In this document: positions 9,584-21,162 of the stretch, in pieces
How positions within the stretch are numbered: the stretch's first letter is position 1
Layout: the number at the start of each line of letters is the position of its first letter
NCBI RefSeq assembly: GCF_003633685.1
Contig: NZ_RBKT01000001.1
Span: 5,456,001-5,520,000, forward strand
Length of the DNA stretch: 64,000 nucleotides
Source: Micromonospora pisi
GTDB lineage: Bacteria; Actinomycetota; Actinomycetes; Mycobacteriales; Micromonosporaceae
Reading direction: 5' to 3'
The notes under the pieces: model-generated
The model's database searches: none
What the model was told of the DNA's origin: nothing
Seen by the model: the letters and a program-made list of their open reading frames with translations, nothing else
Program-made: the position numbers and the translations under genes

Positions 9584-10699
9584 TCAGCGCGATTCCAGGT
9601 CCTCGGGCAGCAGCCCGAAGAGCAGAGCGTCGACCCGCTGGCCGGTCGGTCCGGCCAGCCGGCCGCGCTCCCGTCCCTCACGCTGGAAGCCGGACTTCTC
9701 CAGCGCCCGCTGGGAGCCGAGGTTCGCCGGCGATGTTCCCGCGGTCAGCCGTTGGATGCCGGTGTGGTCGAAGACCCAACGGGCCAGCAGGCGGGTGGCG
9801 CGGCTCGGATAACCGCGCCTCCGCCACCGCGGCGAGATGGCGTACCCGATCATGGCCTCGCCGGGTTGCGACTCCTGGTGATGGAGCGAGATCTCGCCTG
9901 CCGGCCCACCGCTCGCGGCGTCCAGGATGAGCAGGTCGGCGCGTGCGCCGGCGAGCCACCGGGCCGGGGCGAGCAGGCACCGCCGCGCGACGTCGGCGCG
10001 GGTGGGTGCGACCCCCGACACGCTGCCCGCGATCACGTCGGGCAGGGAATGCAGCTCGTACACGAACTCGCCGTCGGCGGCGGTCAGCGGACGGAGGGTG
10101 ACCACCCCGTCGGTGAGGGATCCGCCGGGCAGGTCGGGCAGAAGTCGGTCCTGGGCAATGTCCGGGTCGGTGGAGAGCCGGCTCCACGCCAGCAGGTCGT
10201 GCCGGCTGCCGTCCGGTCGCGTCCCGGCGTCCCGCCGAATCCCCTCCCGACGGAAGCCACTGGCCAACGCCACCCGCTGGCTGGCCACGTTCTCCTGCTC
10301 GGTGAGAAGTTCCAACCGGGCGAAACCCTGGGACAGGGCCCGTTCGGCGAGCGCCCTGGTGGCGGCGGTGGCGATGCCCCGACCCCGAGCCCAGGGGGCG
10401 ACCCAGTAGCCGAACTCACCCTGGCGCCGGGCCAGCACCACGTGGTCGATGCCGATTCCGCCGAGCAGACGGTCGGTGACCGGGTCGGTGATCGCGTACG
10501 CGGCGCCGCCCCGGGCCCAGACTCCCGTCGTACCCTCGCTGATCCACCAATGGGCGTCGGCTTCGGTGTACGGAGAGGACAGGTGCGGAAGGAAGCGCCG
10601 GGTCAGCGGATCGTTGCAGCCCGCCATCAGGGCGTCGGTGTCCGAGTCACGGAACAGCCGTAGCCGTACCCGATCGGTGCCGATCGTCTCCCGGTCCAT
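9584..10699 (-). CDS. Tandem double-domain GNAT N-acetyltransferase
   Basis: Two complete GNAT domains in one chain. The N-terminal half (about residues 5-175) has the RimJ/RimL-type pattern RLRLFRDSD...FGYWVAPWARGRGIAT with the acetyl-CoA loop ARGRGIA. The C-terminal half (about 195-370) has its own loop, ISPRWRRRGYPSRAT, and the usual ...NLGSQRALEKSGFQREG ending. RimJ-like enzymes acetylate protein N-termini or small amines; the substrate here cannot be read from sequence. It is a close architectural relative of the next gene upstream (10732-11955). Confidence 0.85.
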   Translation of the reverse strand: MDRETIGTDRVRLRLFRDSDTDALMAGCNDPLTRRFLPHLSSPYTEADAHWWISEGTTGVWARGGAAYAITDPVTDRLLGGIGIDHVVLARRQGEFGYWVAPWARGRGIATAATRALAERALSQGFARLELLTEQENVASQRVALASGFRREGIRRDAGTRPDGSRHDLLAWSRLSTDPDIAQDRLLPDLPGGSLTDGVVTLRPLTAADGEFVYELHSLPDVIAGSVSGVAPTRADVARRCLLAPARWLAGARADLLILDAASGGPAGEISLHHQESQPGEAMIGYAISPRWRRRGYPSRATRLLARWVFDHTGIQRLTAGTSPANLGSQRALEKSGFQREGRERGRLAGPTGQRVDALLFGLLPEDLESR

Positions 10700-10731
10700 T
10701 GCTCACCCGGCTTCCGTGTGCCCGACCCGGT

Positions 10732-11955
10732 TCACGATCCGGCTTCGCGGTACGCGCTGTCGTCGCTGGGCAGCAGCGCGCCGACCCAGACGTCGACCCG
10801 TGCACCCCGGTGCGGGATGCCCTGCCGGGCGACGCCCTCCATCGTGAAGCCGGCCTTCTCGGCAGCCCGGCGGGAGGCGTCGTTGCCGAGGTGGGCACGC
10901 CATTCGATCCGCCAGAGGCCGAGGCTGGGGAAGGCCCAGGCGCAGACCGCAGCCAGACCCCGTGAGCAGTAGCCCCGCCCTCGGGCGTGCGGGGCGACCA
11001 GGTAACCGACGTCGGCCACGCCGGGGTCGGCGGCGGAGAGTCGGAGTTCCAGGGTGCCGGCGAAGTTGTCGTCGGGGTCGGCGATGACGAAGACGGCCCC
11101 TTGGCCGCGTGCCCAGCGGCCGGTGGCGTACTCGTGTGCGTAGAACTCCGCGTCGGAGCGCTGGTACGGGTCGGGCACGGTGGTCCAGCGCACCGTCTCC
11201 GGGTCCCGGCAGGCGGTGACGATGGCGTCGAGGTCCCGCTCCTCCGGCCTGCGCAGCCGGATCTCACCGTCCGCCGCGTTGGCGAAGAGCATCGGTTGCG
11301 TACGACCGAAGACCGCGGCCCGCAGCGCCACCAGCGAACCGGGCGCGGCCGGTCCGCCCTTGCCCGTCGGCTCGACTCCGCCGTTGCCGTGCTCGTCGGG
11401 GTCGGGCAGGTCGGTGGGGAGCAGAGAGCCGACCCAGCCGTCGGCGGTGCCCCGGGGGTGTGGCTGGGCCAGCCGGAGTTCCCCGTCGATTCGGAAGCCG
11501 GCCCGGAGCGCGACCAGTCGGGAGGCGTGGTTGCCGACCTCGGCCTGCCAGATCAGCCGGCGCAGGCCGAGTTCGCGGAAGGCCCAGCGGGCCACCGCCC
11601 GGGTGGCGACGACCGCCACCGCGCGACCACGGGCCCAGGGCGCGGTCCAGTAGCCGACCTCACCCGTACGCAGGGTCTGGTTGATCGAGACCAGGCCGCA
11701 GGAACCGAGCACCTCCCCGGTGGTGGCGTCGCATACCGCGAACGGGGCACCGGTGCCGTTCGCCCAGGCGGCCGGCGCCATCTCGGTGACGAAGCCCTTC
11801 GCGTGCTCGGGGAGGTACGGCGAGGGCACGGTGGTCCAGCGCTGGATGTCCGGGTCCTGGCAGGCCCGGTGGACCACGTCCGCGTCCGCCGGCTCCCAGG
11901 GGCGGAGCAACAGGCCGTCTTCGGTGATCTCCGGTGGCGTCACGTCGGCCATCAT
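10732..11955 (-). CDS. Tandem double-domain GNAT N-acetyltransferase (paralogue)
   Basis: Same architecture as its downstream neighbour. The first GNAT domain (about residues 12-180) carries the acetyl-CoA loop ARGRAVA after YWTAPW. The second (about 225-400) carries ARGRGYC after YLVAPH and ends with ASRRAAEKAGFTMEGVARQG. The two genes are 32 bases apart on the same strand and probably form an operon reading away from secA. The start may be either of two adjacent Met codons. Substrate unknown. Confidence 0.85.
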   Translation of the reverse strand: MMADVTPPEITEDGLLLRPWEPADADVVHRACQDPDIQRWTTVPSPYLPEHAKGFVTEMAPAAWANGTGAPFAVCDATTGEVLGSCGLVSINQTLRTGEVGYWTAPWARGRAVAVVATRAVARWAFRELGLRRLIWQAEVGNHASRLVALRAGFRIDGELRLAQPHPRGTADGWVGSLLPTDLPDPDEHGNGGVEPTGKGGPAAPGSLVALRAAVFGRTQPMLFANAADGEIRLRRPEERDLDAIVTACRDPETVRWTTVPDPYQRSDAEFYAHEYATGRWARGQGAVFVIADPDDNFAGTLELRLSAADPGVADVGYLVAPHARGRGYCSRGLAAVCAWAFPSLGLWRIEWRAHLGNDASRRAAEKAGFTMEGVARQGIPHRGARVDVWVGALLPSDDSAYREAGS

Positions 11956-12076
11956 TGCGGAGAGTTCGCCGTGGGCGTAACCGGATTTGGCGTGTCCCCT
12001 CAGATCTATAGGGTGAATTGTCCGGTTCGGTGACCTGGGTCGCCGGCACGGCTGCCGAACGCCCCGACCGAGCGCC

Positions 12077-12106
12077 TACGATGGTTCGGCAGACCGTCTA
12101 GGGGAG
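12077..12106 (+). promoter_or_regulatory. Putative secA -10 element and ribosome binding site
   Basis: TACGAT at 12077-12082 fits an actinobacterial -10 (TANNNT), and GGGGAG at 12101-12106 sits 9 bases before the secA GTG. The -35 region is weak. Confidence 0.4.
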
Positions 12107-12115
12107 CGTTGATCC

Positions 12116-14980
<2,865 letters not shown>

Positions 14981-15252
14981 TCCGTCGGTGCCGTCGCCCT
15001 CTACCGGCGGCGGTGCGGACCAGCGGAGCTGATCCGGGTCCGGCTCGACCACCGCGAGGTGGCCGGGACCGGGCCCGGCCCCGTTTCCCGCCCAGGGCGC
15101 CCGGCCGTTCCGTGGCGTCCAGCATCACCAGGGGTATTGGGGGCCCCCGTCAGGGGCCACCGGGCAACCTGGCCGCACCCGGAGTCGCCTCAGCGGTCGA
15201 GCGGGCCGGTTCAGTGGTCACCCGGGGTGCTTCGGCGGTCGCCCGGGCAGGT

Positions 15253-15891
15253 TCAGAGCACCCGGGTCACGGTGGCGAGCCAGTTGCCCCGCTGACGTTC
15301 CAGGCGGAACGCCATCGCCCAACAACGCCCCTCGGCCGCGAGTACGGCGGCGGCCTCGGCGACCCCGGTGCGTGGCTCGCAGACCCGCAGCCGTCGTACC
15401 CGCAGCTGGTTCTCCGACGTCGCAGGGTCGCGGGGCCGGCTGACGGTGCGCCCGGGGCGTTGGGTGCTCAGACGCCGGGTGGCGGTCACGAGCTGTTCGG
15501 TGATGGCCACCGCCTCGGCTACCGCCGAGAGGGACCGGACCTGGGCTGCGGGCCGGTAGCCGTTGAAGATCTCCAGACAGAAGCTCAGGAAGCGGCGGGC
15601 GGCCTGCCGAGCCTCGTCGGAGGCGGTGACCAGCGACTCCGGGGGGAGCGGGAGCACCGGGGAGTGGGGCGGTCGTGCGGGCCCCTGCTGGCCGGCCCGG
15701 CCAGGCCCGGTCGTCCGGGCGACGGCGACGCGGACGCGCGTCGGAGCGGGGAGCGGGAGTGCGAGCTGGCCGTCGAGCCCGGTCGGCCAGTGCAGTCCGG
15801 GTAGCTCGTCGTCGAAAGGCGGGTCCAGCGGGGGGACGGCCCGTAGCCGGACGGCGGGGCGGGTAGGGGGCCTGGTCCGTACGCCGGGCAT
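15253..15891 (-). CDS. Rv3235-family protein (function unknown)
   Basis: Basic, Pro/Arg-rich N-terminal half (residues 1-100) followed by a more conserved C-terminal half containing ARRFLSFCLEIFNGYRP and a patch rich in short basic beta-like segments (LRVRRLRVCEPRTGVAEAAAVL). This pattern corresponds to the mycobacterial Rv3235 family, which is encoded close to secA in many actinobacteria. No catalytic motif is recognised. The 272 bases between secA and this gene show no other gene. Confidence 0.7.
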   Translation of the reverse strand: MPGVRTRPPTRPAVRLRAVPPLDPPFDDELPGLHWPTGLDGQLALPLPAPTRVRVAVARTTGPGRAGQQGPARPPHSPVLPLPPESLVTASDEARQAARRFLSFCLEIFNGYRPAAQVRSLSAVAEAVAITEQLVTATRRLSTQRPGRTVSRPRDPATSENQLRVRRLRVCEPRTGVAEAAAVLAAEGRCWAMAFRLERQRGNWLATVTRVL

Positions 15892-16035
15892 CGTTGTCCT
15901 CTCTTGATCTTGCGTTTGCTTTCGTTTGCCTCCGATGAATTACATTAGTAGCCAACGATGGATGCGCCGTCAAGCCTCTCCGGGCAGGCGGGAGCCGGAC
16001 GTCGCGAGGGGACGTCCGGCCGATTTCCTCTGCCG

Positions 16036-16263
16036 TTACTCGGGATCGCGCTCGATCAACGGATTGCTCCGCACCCAGTCGGCCGTTTCGGCGTACTTCT
16101 GCTGGATGTACTGCTCGAGCTGGGCCCGTTCAACCCGCCACTGACCCCGGCCACCGATCTTGATCGCGGGCAGCTCGCCGCTGCGCACCATGTGGTAGAC
16201 CTGCGAGTCCGAGACGTTCAGCTCGGCGGCGACGTCAGACAAGAGCAGGAACCTGGGCTCCAC
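16036..16263 (-). CDS. BldC/excisionase-like helix-turn-helix DNA-binding protein
   Basis: A 75-residue protein consisting of one winged helix-turn-helix of the MerR/BldC/excisionase type: LLLSDVAAELNVSDSQVYHMVRSGELPAIKIGG followed by the wing GQWRVERAQLEQYI. Such small proteins act as transcriptional regulators or as excisionases, but there is no integrase nearby, so a regulatory role is more likely. The GTG start has GGGAG 6 bases upstream. It is highly conserved near secA in this group. Confidence 0.8.
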   Translation of the reverse strand: MEPRFLLLSDVAAELNVSDSQVYHMVRSGELPAIKIGGRGQWRVERAQLEQYIQQKYAETADWVRSNPLIERDPE

Positions 16264-16521
16264 GAAAAACTCCCGGTGGTGGTCGTGTTCGCTTTAGTTT
16301 GCCACCGATTGCCGACGGCGCTCGGTCGTGCCGGCGGGCGTGCGGCGCCCGGCATCCTCCGGCAGCCGGGCGATCGCCGCCGAACCGGGTTGCTGATCGG
16401 ACACAGCCGGGTGGGGCGCGCTTCCGGACCCGGGCGTCGGGGTGTATGACAGGGACGGCGCCGGACCCGGTCGGCGTCGCGGGGCCAGCGACACCGCTGG
16501 CACGCCTCTAGTGGGGAGACG

Positions 16522-17028
16522 ATGACGGTGCGCGGAGAACTGGTCCGGGTGTACCTGCCGGCGACCGTGCCGATGCTGGCGACGCTGCGCAAGCAGGGCA
16601 CGTTGGCCGGCGGCGAGGCGCACGCGGTGACGCCGATGCTGCGCGAGTGGTACGCCGAGGGCGACGAGGAGGAACTGGAGTACGTGGCCTTCACCCGCGC
16701 CGCCCAGGACGCGCTGCGGCTGCTCCGGGAGGATCCGGAGGCGCCCCGTAAGCGGGTGGTCGTCTCCGCGGACCTGCCGGCCGGCGTGGTGCAGCGCGTT
16801 GGTGGCGAACTGGGCTCCAGCACCGTACGGGTGGACGGGCCGGTGGCGGTTGCCGCCGTGGCCGCGATCCACCTGGACGACGACGACGCGGTCGCGGACG
16901 TCGACGCGGCCGTGGCCGTGGTGACCGAGGCACTGGCCGGCGACGAGGACGCCCAGTTCACCGTCGACAGCGTCGAGGATCACGAACTGGCCTGGTACGA
17001 CGCCTCGGAGCTGGACGAACTCGGCTGA
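16522..17028 (+). CDS. Conserved actinobacterial protein, DUF6912-like
   Basis: Soluble protein of 168 residues starting [19 protein letters not shown], with a mixed alpha/beta pattern and an acidic C-terminus. Residues near 55-75 ([16 protein letters not shown]) and [11 protein letters not shown] near 83 are the best conserved-looking parts. I assign it only to the uncharacterised family found as DUF6912 in actinomycetes; no catalytic residues are apparent. It is transcribed divergently from the BldC-like gene. Confidence 0.65.
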   Translation: MTVRGELVRVYLPATVPMLATLRKQGTLAGGEAHAVTPMLREWYAEGDEEELEYVAFTRAAQDALRLLREDPEAPRKRVVVSADLPAGVVQRVGGELGSSTVRVDGPVAVAAVAAIHLDDDDAVADVDAAVAVVTEALAGDEDAQFTVDSVEDHELAWYDASELDELG

Positions 17029-17074
17029 CCCGGTCCGTCCACCTGGGTGAGCGGGCGGTGTGGACCGGTGGCGG

Positions 17075-18277
17075 TCAGGGGCGGGCCGCGTCGGGCTCGG
17101 CGTGTCGCCCGATCCGCCGGTCGGTCCCCTGCTCGTCCTCCCATTCGATCTCTTCGTCCTCGTCACTGTCGTCGTCCGGCTCGGTGAGGCCGGCGGTGAC
17201 CTCGTCGGCCGGTCCGTCCCCGTGCTCGTCGTCCCGGGACCGGGTCCGCTCCGTCGGTGTCTGCTCCGACGGTCCGGCCCCGGCCTCCTTGACCGGCTCG
17301 GCGGTCGACGGCTTCAGGGTGCGGCCGAAGGCGATCAGCGCGGTCATCGCGCCGACGAAGAGGACCCAGAGCGCCTGGTCGAACCGGAACTCGCTGAGCG
17401 AGTCCTGTAGCCCCTGGTCGACCTCGCTGAGCGAGCCGGCCGCGGCGAGCAGCCGGGCGCCGGCGGTGTGCGTGAGCAGTTCCGCCGCGAGCAGGAGCAG
17501 ACCGGGGCCGGCGCCCGCGATCAGATAGGCCGGCCAGCGCGATGGGACGGCCTCGGGGTTCAGCGCGAGGGTCCGGCGGCGGGCCAGGCCGAGGTACGCG
17601 AAGACCAGCAGCCCGGCGGCGAGCCCGCCCCCGATCGAGCCGGTACGCGAGAACCACTCCAGGGCGCTGGTCTGCGACTGGTCGGTGTCGCCGTAGCCGT
17701 AGAGGTTGAGCAGCGGGTCCTTGAAGATGTTCAGCGCAGTGTTGATCATGAAAACGGCCAACCCGGCGGTAACCACCGCACCGACCACCGGAACCGCCCG
17801 TACGCCACCGGCGATCCCGCCGACGGTGGCCGCCGCTGCCACGGTGCCGGCCAGCACCGTGATCGAGTCGGCGTCGCCGTAGCTGAGGGTCACCGTGAGC
17901 GCGGCCAGCAGCCCGACGAGCAGCCCGGCACCGACCGCGCCGGCGAACCGGGGTGTGCTCCGGTGCACGCCGCGCCGGGTCAGCAGGTTGGCGACCACGA
18001 CCGCGGCGCCGGCACCGCCGACCATGCTGGCCGAGATCAGCCCGGGCAGGGCGAGTGCCGCCATGGCGATCACGATCGAGTTGATGTCGGAGGAGGTGAT
18101 CTCGGCCTGGCCGATCCAGAGCATCGCGGCCAGCCAGCCCAGCGCCAGTACGGCGAGGCCGAGCGCGGCGGGCGCGAACGCGGGTGCGGGCGCGCCGCGC
18201 TCCGGTGCCGGAGCGGCCGAGGCGACGGCCGACCGGTCGGGGGGCGAGACCGCGGTGCTGCCGGACTGTGTGCTCAT
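17075..18277 (-). CDS. Polytopic membrane protein of unknown function
   Basis: About nine to ten hydrophobic helices fill residues 33-345, with a paired arrangement (for example LGLAVLALGWLAAMLWIG, the IVIAMAALALPGLISA segment and the VVGAVVTAGLAVFMINTAL segment). The N-terminal 30 residues and the C-terminal ~60 residues are cytoplasmic-looking; the tail is very acidic (EPDDDSDEDEEIEWEDE). No transporter signature is recognised. ATG start with GGGGAG upstream. Its end is 46 bases from the convergent DUF6912-like gene. Confidence 0.7.
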   Translation of the reverse strand: MSTQSGSTAVSPPDRSAVASAAPAPERGAPAPAFAPAALGLAVLALGWLAAMLWIGQAEITSSDINSIVIAMAALALPGLISASMVGGAGAAVVVANLLTRRGVHRSTPRFAGAVGAGLLVGLLAALTVTLSYGDADSITVLAGTVAAAATVGGIAGGVRAVPVVGAVVTAGLAVFMINTALNIFKDPLLNLYGYGDTDQSQTSALEWFSRTGSIGGGLAAGLLVFAYLGLARRRTLALNPEAVPSRWPAYLIAGAGPGLLLLAAELLTHTAGARLLAAAGSLSEVDQGLQDSLSEFRFDQALWVLFVGAMTALIAFGRTLKPSTAEPVKEAGAGPSEQTPTERTRSRDDEHGDGPADEVTAGLTEPDDDSDEDEEIEWEDEQGTDRRIGRHAEPDAARP

Positions 18278-18597
18278 CGTCTCCCCTTCGACGGGTACCC
18301 GGCCGCCGCGCCGGTGGGACGGCGGGATTCCGGGCGCGGCGCGATTGGGCCGCCGGGCTTCTCAGCGTACGTGGCCCGCCGACCGACGCCCCGCGCCCAC
18401 CTGCGTGAAGTGGCTCCGTCCGGGCGTACGGGGGTCGTGCCGTGATCGGCTCGGCCCGGGGTACGTGGGAGGATTGGCCCAGGTCCCACCCCCGAACAAC
18501 CGGCACCTCCGGCGAACGGGCCACGGCGACCGGTCAACCGGCCGGCAGTGGTGGGTCCGGTTTCGCCGACGTTGTCGAGATCGTTCAGGAGCATGCG
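18278..18597. other. Divergent intergenic region, no gene seen
   Basis: 320 bases between the divergent membrane-protein and P5C dehydrogenase genes. It must carry both promoters, but I see no confident -35/-10 pair, repeat or RNA. In-frame codons upstream of 18598 exist but the composition does not look like a conserved N-terminus. Confidence 0.4.
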
Positions 18598-20226
18598 ATG
18601 GACGCCGTTTTTTCCGTACCCGAGCCGCGTAACGAGCCGGTCCGCGACTACGCCCCGGGAAGTGCCGAGCGGACCAGCCTGCAACGACGCCTCGGTGAGC
18701 TGGCCGCGACGAAGCTGGAGCTGCCGATGACCATCGGTGGTCGGCAGCGGATGGCAGCGGGTGCCGCGATCGACGTCGTTCAGCCGCACAAGCACCAGCA
18801 CGTGCTGGGGGTGACCCACAACGCAACCAACGCGGATGCTCAGGCGGCGGTGACGGCCGCCAAGGAAGCTGCCCCGATGTGGCGTGGTTTGTCCTTCGCT
18901 GACCGGGCTGCGGTCTTCCTGCGCGCTGCCGAACTGCTCGCCGGACCCTGGCGGGACACGCTCAACGCGGCCACCATGCTCGGACAGTCGAAGACCGCCA
19001 TCCAGGCCGAGATCGACGCGGCCTGTGAGCTGATCGACTTCCTCCGGTTCAACGTGCACTTCGCCCGCAAGCTCCTGGCCGAGCAGCCGAACTCGTCGGC
19101 CGGGGTGTGGAACCAGTTCGACCACCGGCCGCTGGAGGGCTTCGTCTACGCGGTCACCCCGTTCAACTTCACCGCGATCGCGGCGAACCTGCCGGCCGCG
19201 CCGGCGCTGCTCGGCAACACCGTGGTCTGGAAGCCGGCGCCGACCCAGCAGTTCTCGGCGCACTTCACCATGCGTCTGTTCGAGGAGGCGGGTCTCCCGC
19301 CGGGCGTGATCAACATGGTCACCGGGCACGGCGTCGAGGTCTCCGAGGTGGTACTCGCCGACCCGGATCTCGCCGGCATCCACTTCACCGGTTCGACCAA
19401 GGTCTTCCAGCAGCTCTGGCGCACGGTGGGGGAGAACCTCGCCGGCTACCGGGGTTACCCGCGCCTGGTGGGTGAGACCGGCGGCAAGGACTTCGTGATC
19501 GCGCACAGCAGCGCGGATGTCGACGCCCTGCACACCGCCCTGGTCCGCGGCGCCTACGAGTACCAGGGGCAGAAGTGCTCGGCGGCCTCCCGGGCGTACG
19601 TCCCCCGGTCGCTCTGGGACGGCGGGCTGCGGGACCGGCTCGCGGCCACGGTCGAGTCGCTCGCGTACGGGGACGTCACCGACTTCACGAACTTCGGCGG
19701 AGCGGTGATCGACGCGAAGGCGTTCGCCCGGCACACCACCGCGCTGGACATGATCAAGAATGCGGACACCTGCCGGGTGCTCGCCGGGGGGACCGCCGAC
19801 GACTCGGTCGGTTACTTCGTCCGGCCGACCCTGCTCGAGTGCGACGACCCAGGGCACGAGGTCTTCACCACCGAGTACTTCGGTCCGATCCTCGGGGTGC
19901 ACGTCTTCGACGACGCCCGTTTCGAGGACGTGGTGGCACAGGCCGAGTCGGTCGCCCCGTACGCGCTGACGGGTTCGATCTTCGCCACCGACCGGCGGGT
20001 GCTGGACTGGGCCAGCGAGGCGCTCCGGTACGCGGCCGGCAACTTCTACCTCAACGACAAGCCGACCGGTGCGGTGGTGGGGCAGCAGCCGTTCGGTGGC
20101 GCGCGGGCCAGCGGCACCAACGACAAGGCGGGCTCCTGGCACAACCTGGCCCGTTGGATCTCTCCCCGCACCATCAAGGAGACCTTCGTCCCCGCCACCG
20201 ACCACCGCTACCCCCACATGGGCTGA
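18598..20226 (+). CDS. pruA: L-glutamate gamma-semialdehyde (1-pyrroline-5-carboxylate) dehydrogenase
   Basis: Second step of proline degradation: oxidises glutamate semialdehyde to glutamate with NAD. Aldehyde dehydrogenase fold with NAD-binding TPFNFTAIAANLPAAPAL, the catalytic Glu region LVGETGGKDF, and the catalytic Cys in YEYQGQKCSAASRAYV. Length 542 aa is normal for the stand-alone (PruA/RocA) enzyme. The ATG at 18598 is preferred because the protein then starts MDAVFSVPEPRNEPV, the usual family N-terminus. No proline dehydrogenase gene is adjacent. Confidence 0.93.
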   Translation: MDAVFSVPEPRNEPVRDYAPGSAERTSLQRRLGELAATKLELPMTIGGRQRMAAGAAIDVVQPHKHQHVLGVTHNATNADAQAAVTAAKEAAPMWRGLSFADRAAVFLRAAELLAGPWRDTLNAATMLGQSKTAIQAEIDAACELIDFLRFNVHFARKLLAEQPNSSAGVWNQFDHRPLEGFVYAVTPFNFTAIAANLPAAPALLGNTVVWKPAPTQQFSAHFTMRLFEEAGLPPGVINMVTGHGVEVSEVVLADPDLAGIHFTGSTKVFQQLWRTVGENLAGYRGYPRLVGETGGKDFVIAHSSADVDALHTALVRGAYEYQGQKCSAASRAYVPRSLWDGGLRDRLAATVESLAYGDVTDFTNFGGAVIDAKAFARHTTALDMIKNADTCRVLAGGTADDSVGYFVRPTLLECDDPGHEVFTTEYFGPILGVHVFDDARFEDVVAQAESVAPYALTGSIFATDRRVLDWASEALRYAAGNFYLNDKPTGAVVGQQPFGGARASGTNDKAGSWHNLARWISPRTIKETFVPATDHRYPHMG

Positions 20227-20240
20227 CCCCAACGGCCCGA

Positions 20241-20298
20241 CGATCTAGGGCAGGTCCGCCTTGATGAAGATCAAGTAGCGCGGACCTGCCCTAGATCG
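20241..20298. terminator. Long perfect hairpin downstream of pruA
   Basis: CGATCTAGGGCAGGTCCGC (20241-20259) and its exact reverse complement (20280-20298) form a 19-bp stem. The 20-base loop holds a second nested hairpin, CTTGAT (20260-20265) with ATCAAG (20270-20275). There is no U tract. It probably ends the pruA transcript. The rest of the 352-base gap before the PadR gene (20299-20578) is an unassigned promoter region. Confidence 0.75.
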
Positions 20299-20578
20299 CG
20301 CAAGAAGGGGGTGGGGGAGGGGATGGGTTTTTGGATTATTGTGCGATATGCCGGAATTGTGGCGTACTCTACCCGGCAGCACAGGTGTGTGGATACGGGG
20401 GCGTTGTCCGGGGGGACCCTTGTCGTCCGCAGGGGTGCCGTCATTGCCGCCGAATGGCCAATGGCATCGACCATCCTCACTGGACAGTCTGCCCCAGACA
20501 GTGCAATGTGGAGTACAACCTCCCGCAGATCATGCCAAATCCTAGACGCGAAGGCGCCAAAGTGGCAGCGTAAAGGGC

Positions 20579-21094
20579 ATGGCGGATTCAGGAATCAACC
20601 CAACGGCGGCAGCCCTGCTCGGGCTGCTCCACGAAGGACCAATGACCGGCGGCCAGTTGATGGCCGCCGCCGAACGGCGGCTCATGCCGTACTGGTCGAT
20701 GACCCGGAGTCAGGTTTACCGCGAACTCCCGGTCCTTGCCGACCAGGGACTTGTCCGGCTCGGCAAGCCCGGCCCGCGTTCCAGCCAGCCGTACGCGATC
20801 ACGGCGGCCGGAAAGCGGACATTTACCCGATGGCTGACCGAGCTCCCCGGGCGCGACACCATCCGGAACCCGACCGCGCTCCGGGTCGCCTTCGGCGAGC
20901 AGCACTCGGCGAACCAGCTGCGCAACCTCTACAGCGGGGCGAACGAGTACCACACCGAGGCGCTGGCGATGGCCCGGGAGCAGGCCAAGGACGCGAAGAA
21001 GGCCGGCGACTCGTACGGCGCCGCGGCACTGGAGTTCGCGGTCCAGTACCACAAGGCGGCGCTCTCCTGGTTGAAGACGGCGCCGGCCAGTTGA
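20579..21094 (+). CDS. PadR-family transcriptional regulator
   Basis: N-terminal PadR winged helix (about residues 10-90) with LLGLLHEGPMTGGQLMAAAE, MTRSQVYRELPVLADQGLVR and the wing PYAITAAGKRTFTRWL. A C-terminal helical dimerisation segment follows (about 100-165). PadR proteins are usually repressors of detoxification or transporter genes; here the gene stands alone with no obvious target partner, so the ligand is unknown. ATG start; no strong binding site is visible, so the transcript may be short-leadered. Confidence 0.85.
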   Translation: MADSGINPTAAALLGLLHEGPMTGGQLMAAAERRLMPYWSMTRSQVYRELPVLADQGLVRLGKPGPRSSQPYAITAAGKRTFTRWLTELPGRDTIRNPTALRVAFGEQHSANQLRNLYSGANEYHTEALAMAREQAKDAKKAGDSYGAAALEFAVQYHKAALSWLKTAPAS

Positions 21095-21147
21095 TCTCGT
21101 ACGGGGACCGGCTGCCGTGGCAGTGGGCCGGTTGCGCTGACGGTCGC

Positions 21148-21162
21148 TATTGTTGACAGTTG
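21148..21162 (+). promoter_or_regulatory. Putative -10 for leaderless prfB transcript
   Basis: TATTGT (21148-21153) ends 8 bases before the prfB GTG (21162), the spacing expected when transcription starts at the start codon. No Shine-Dalgarno sequence precedes the GTG. The -35 is not recognisable. Confidence 0.4.

Noticed and set aside
16036-16263. Excisionase of a mobile element
   Set aside because: The fold is compatible, but no integrase or phage gene is nearby and the gene sits in conserved secA context.
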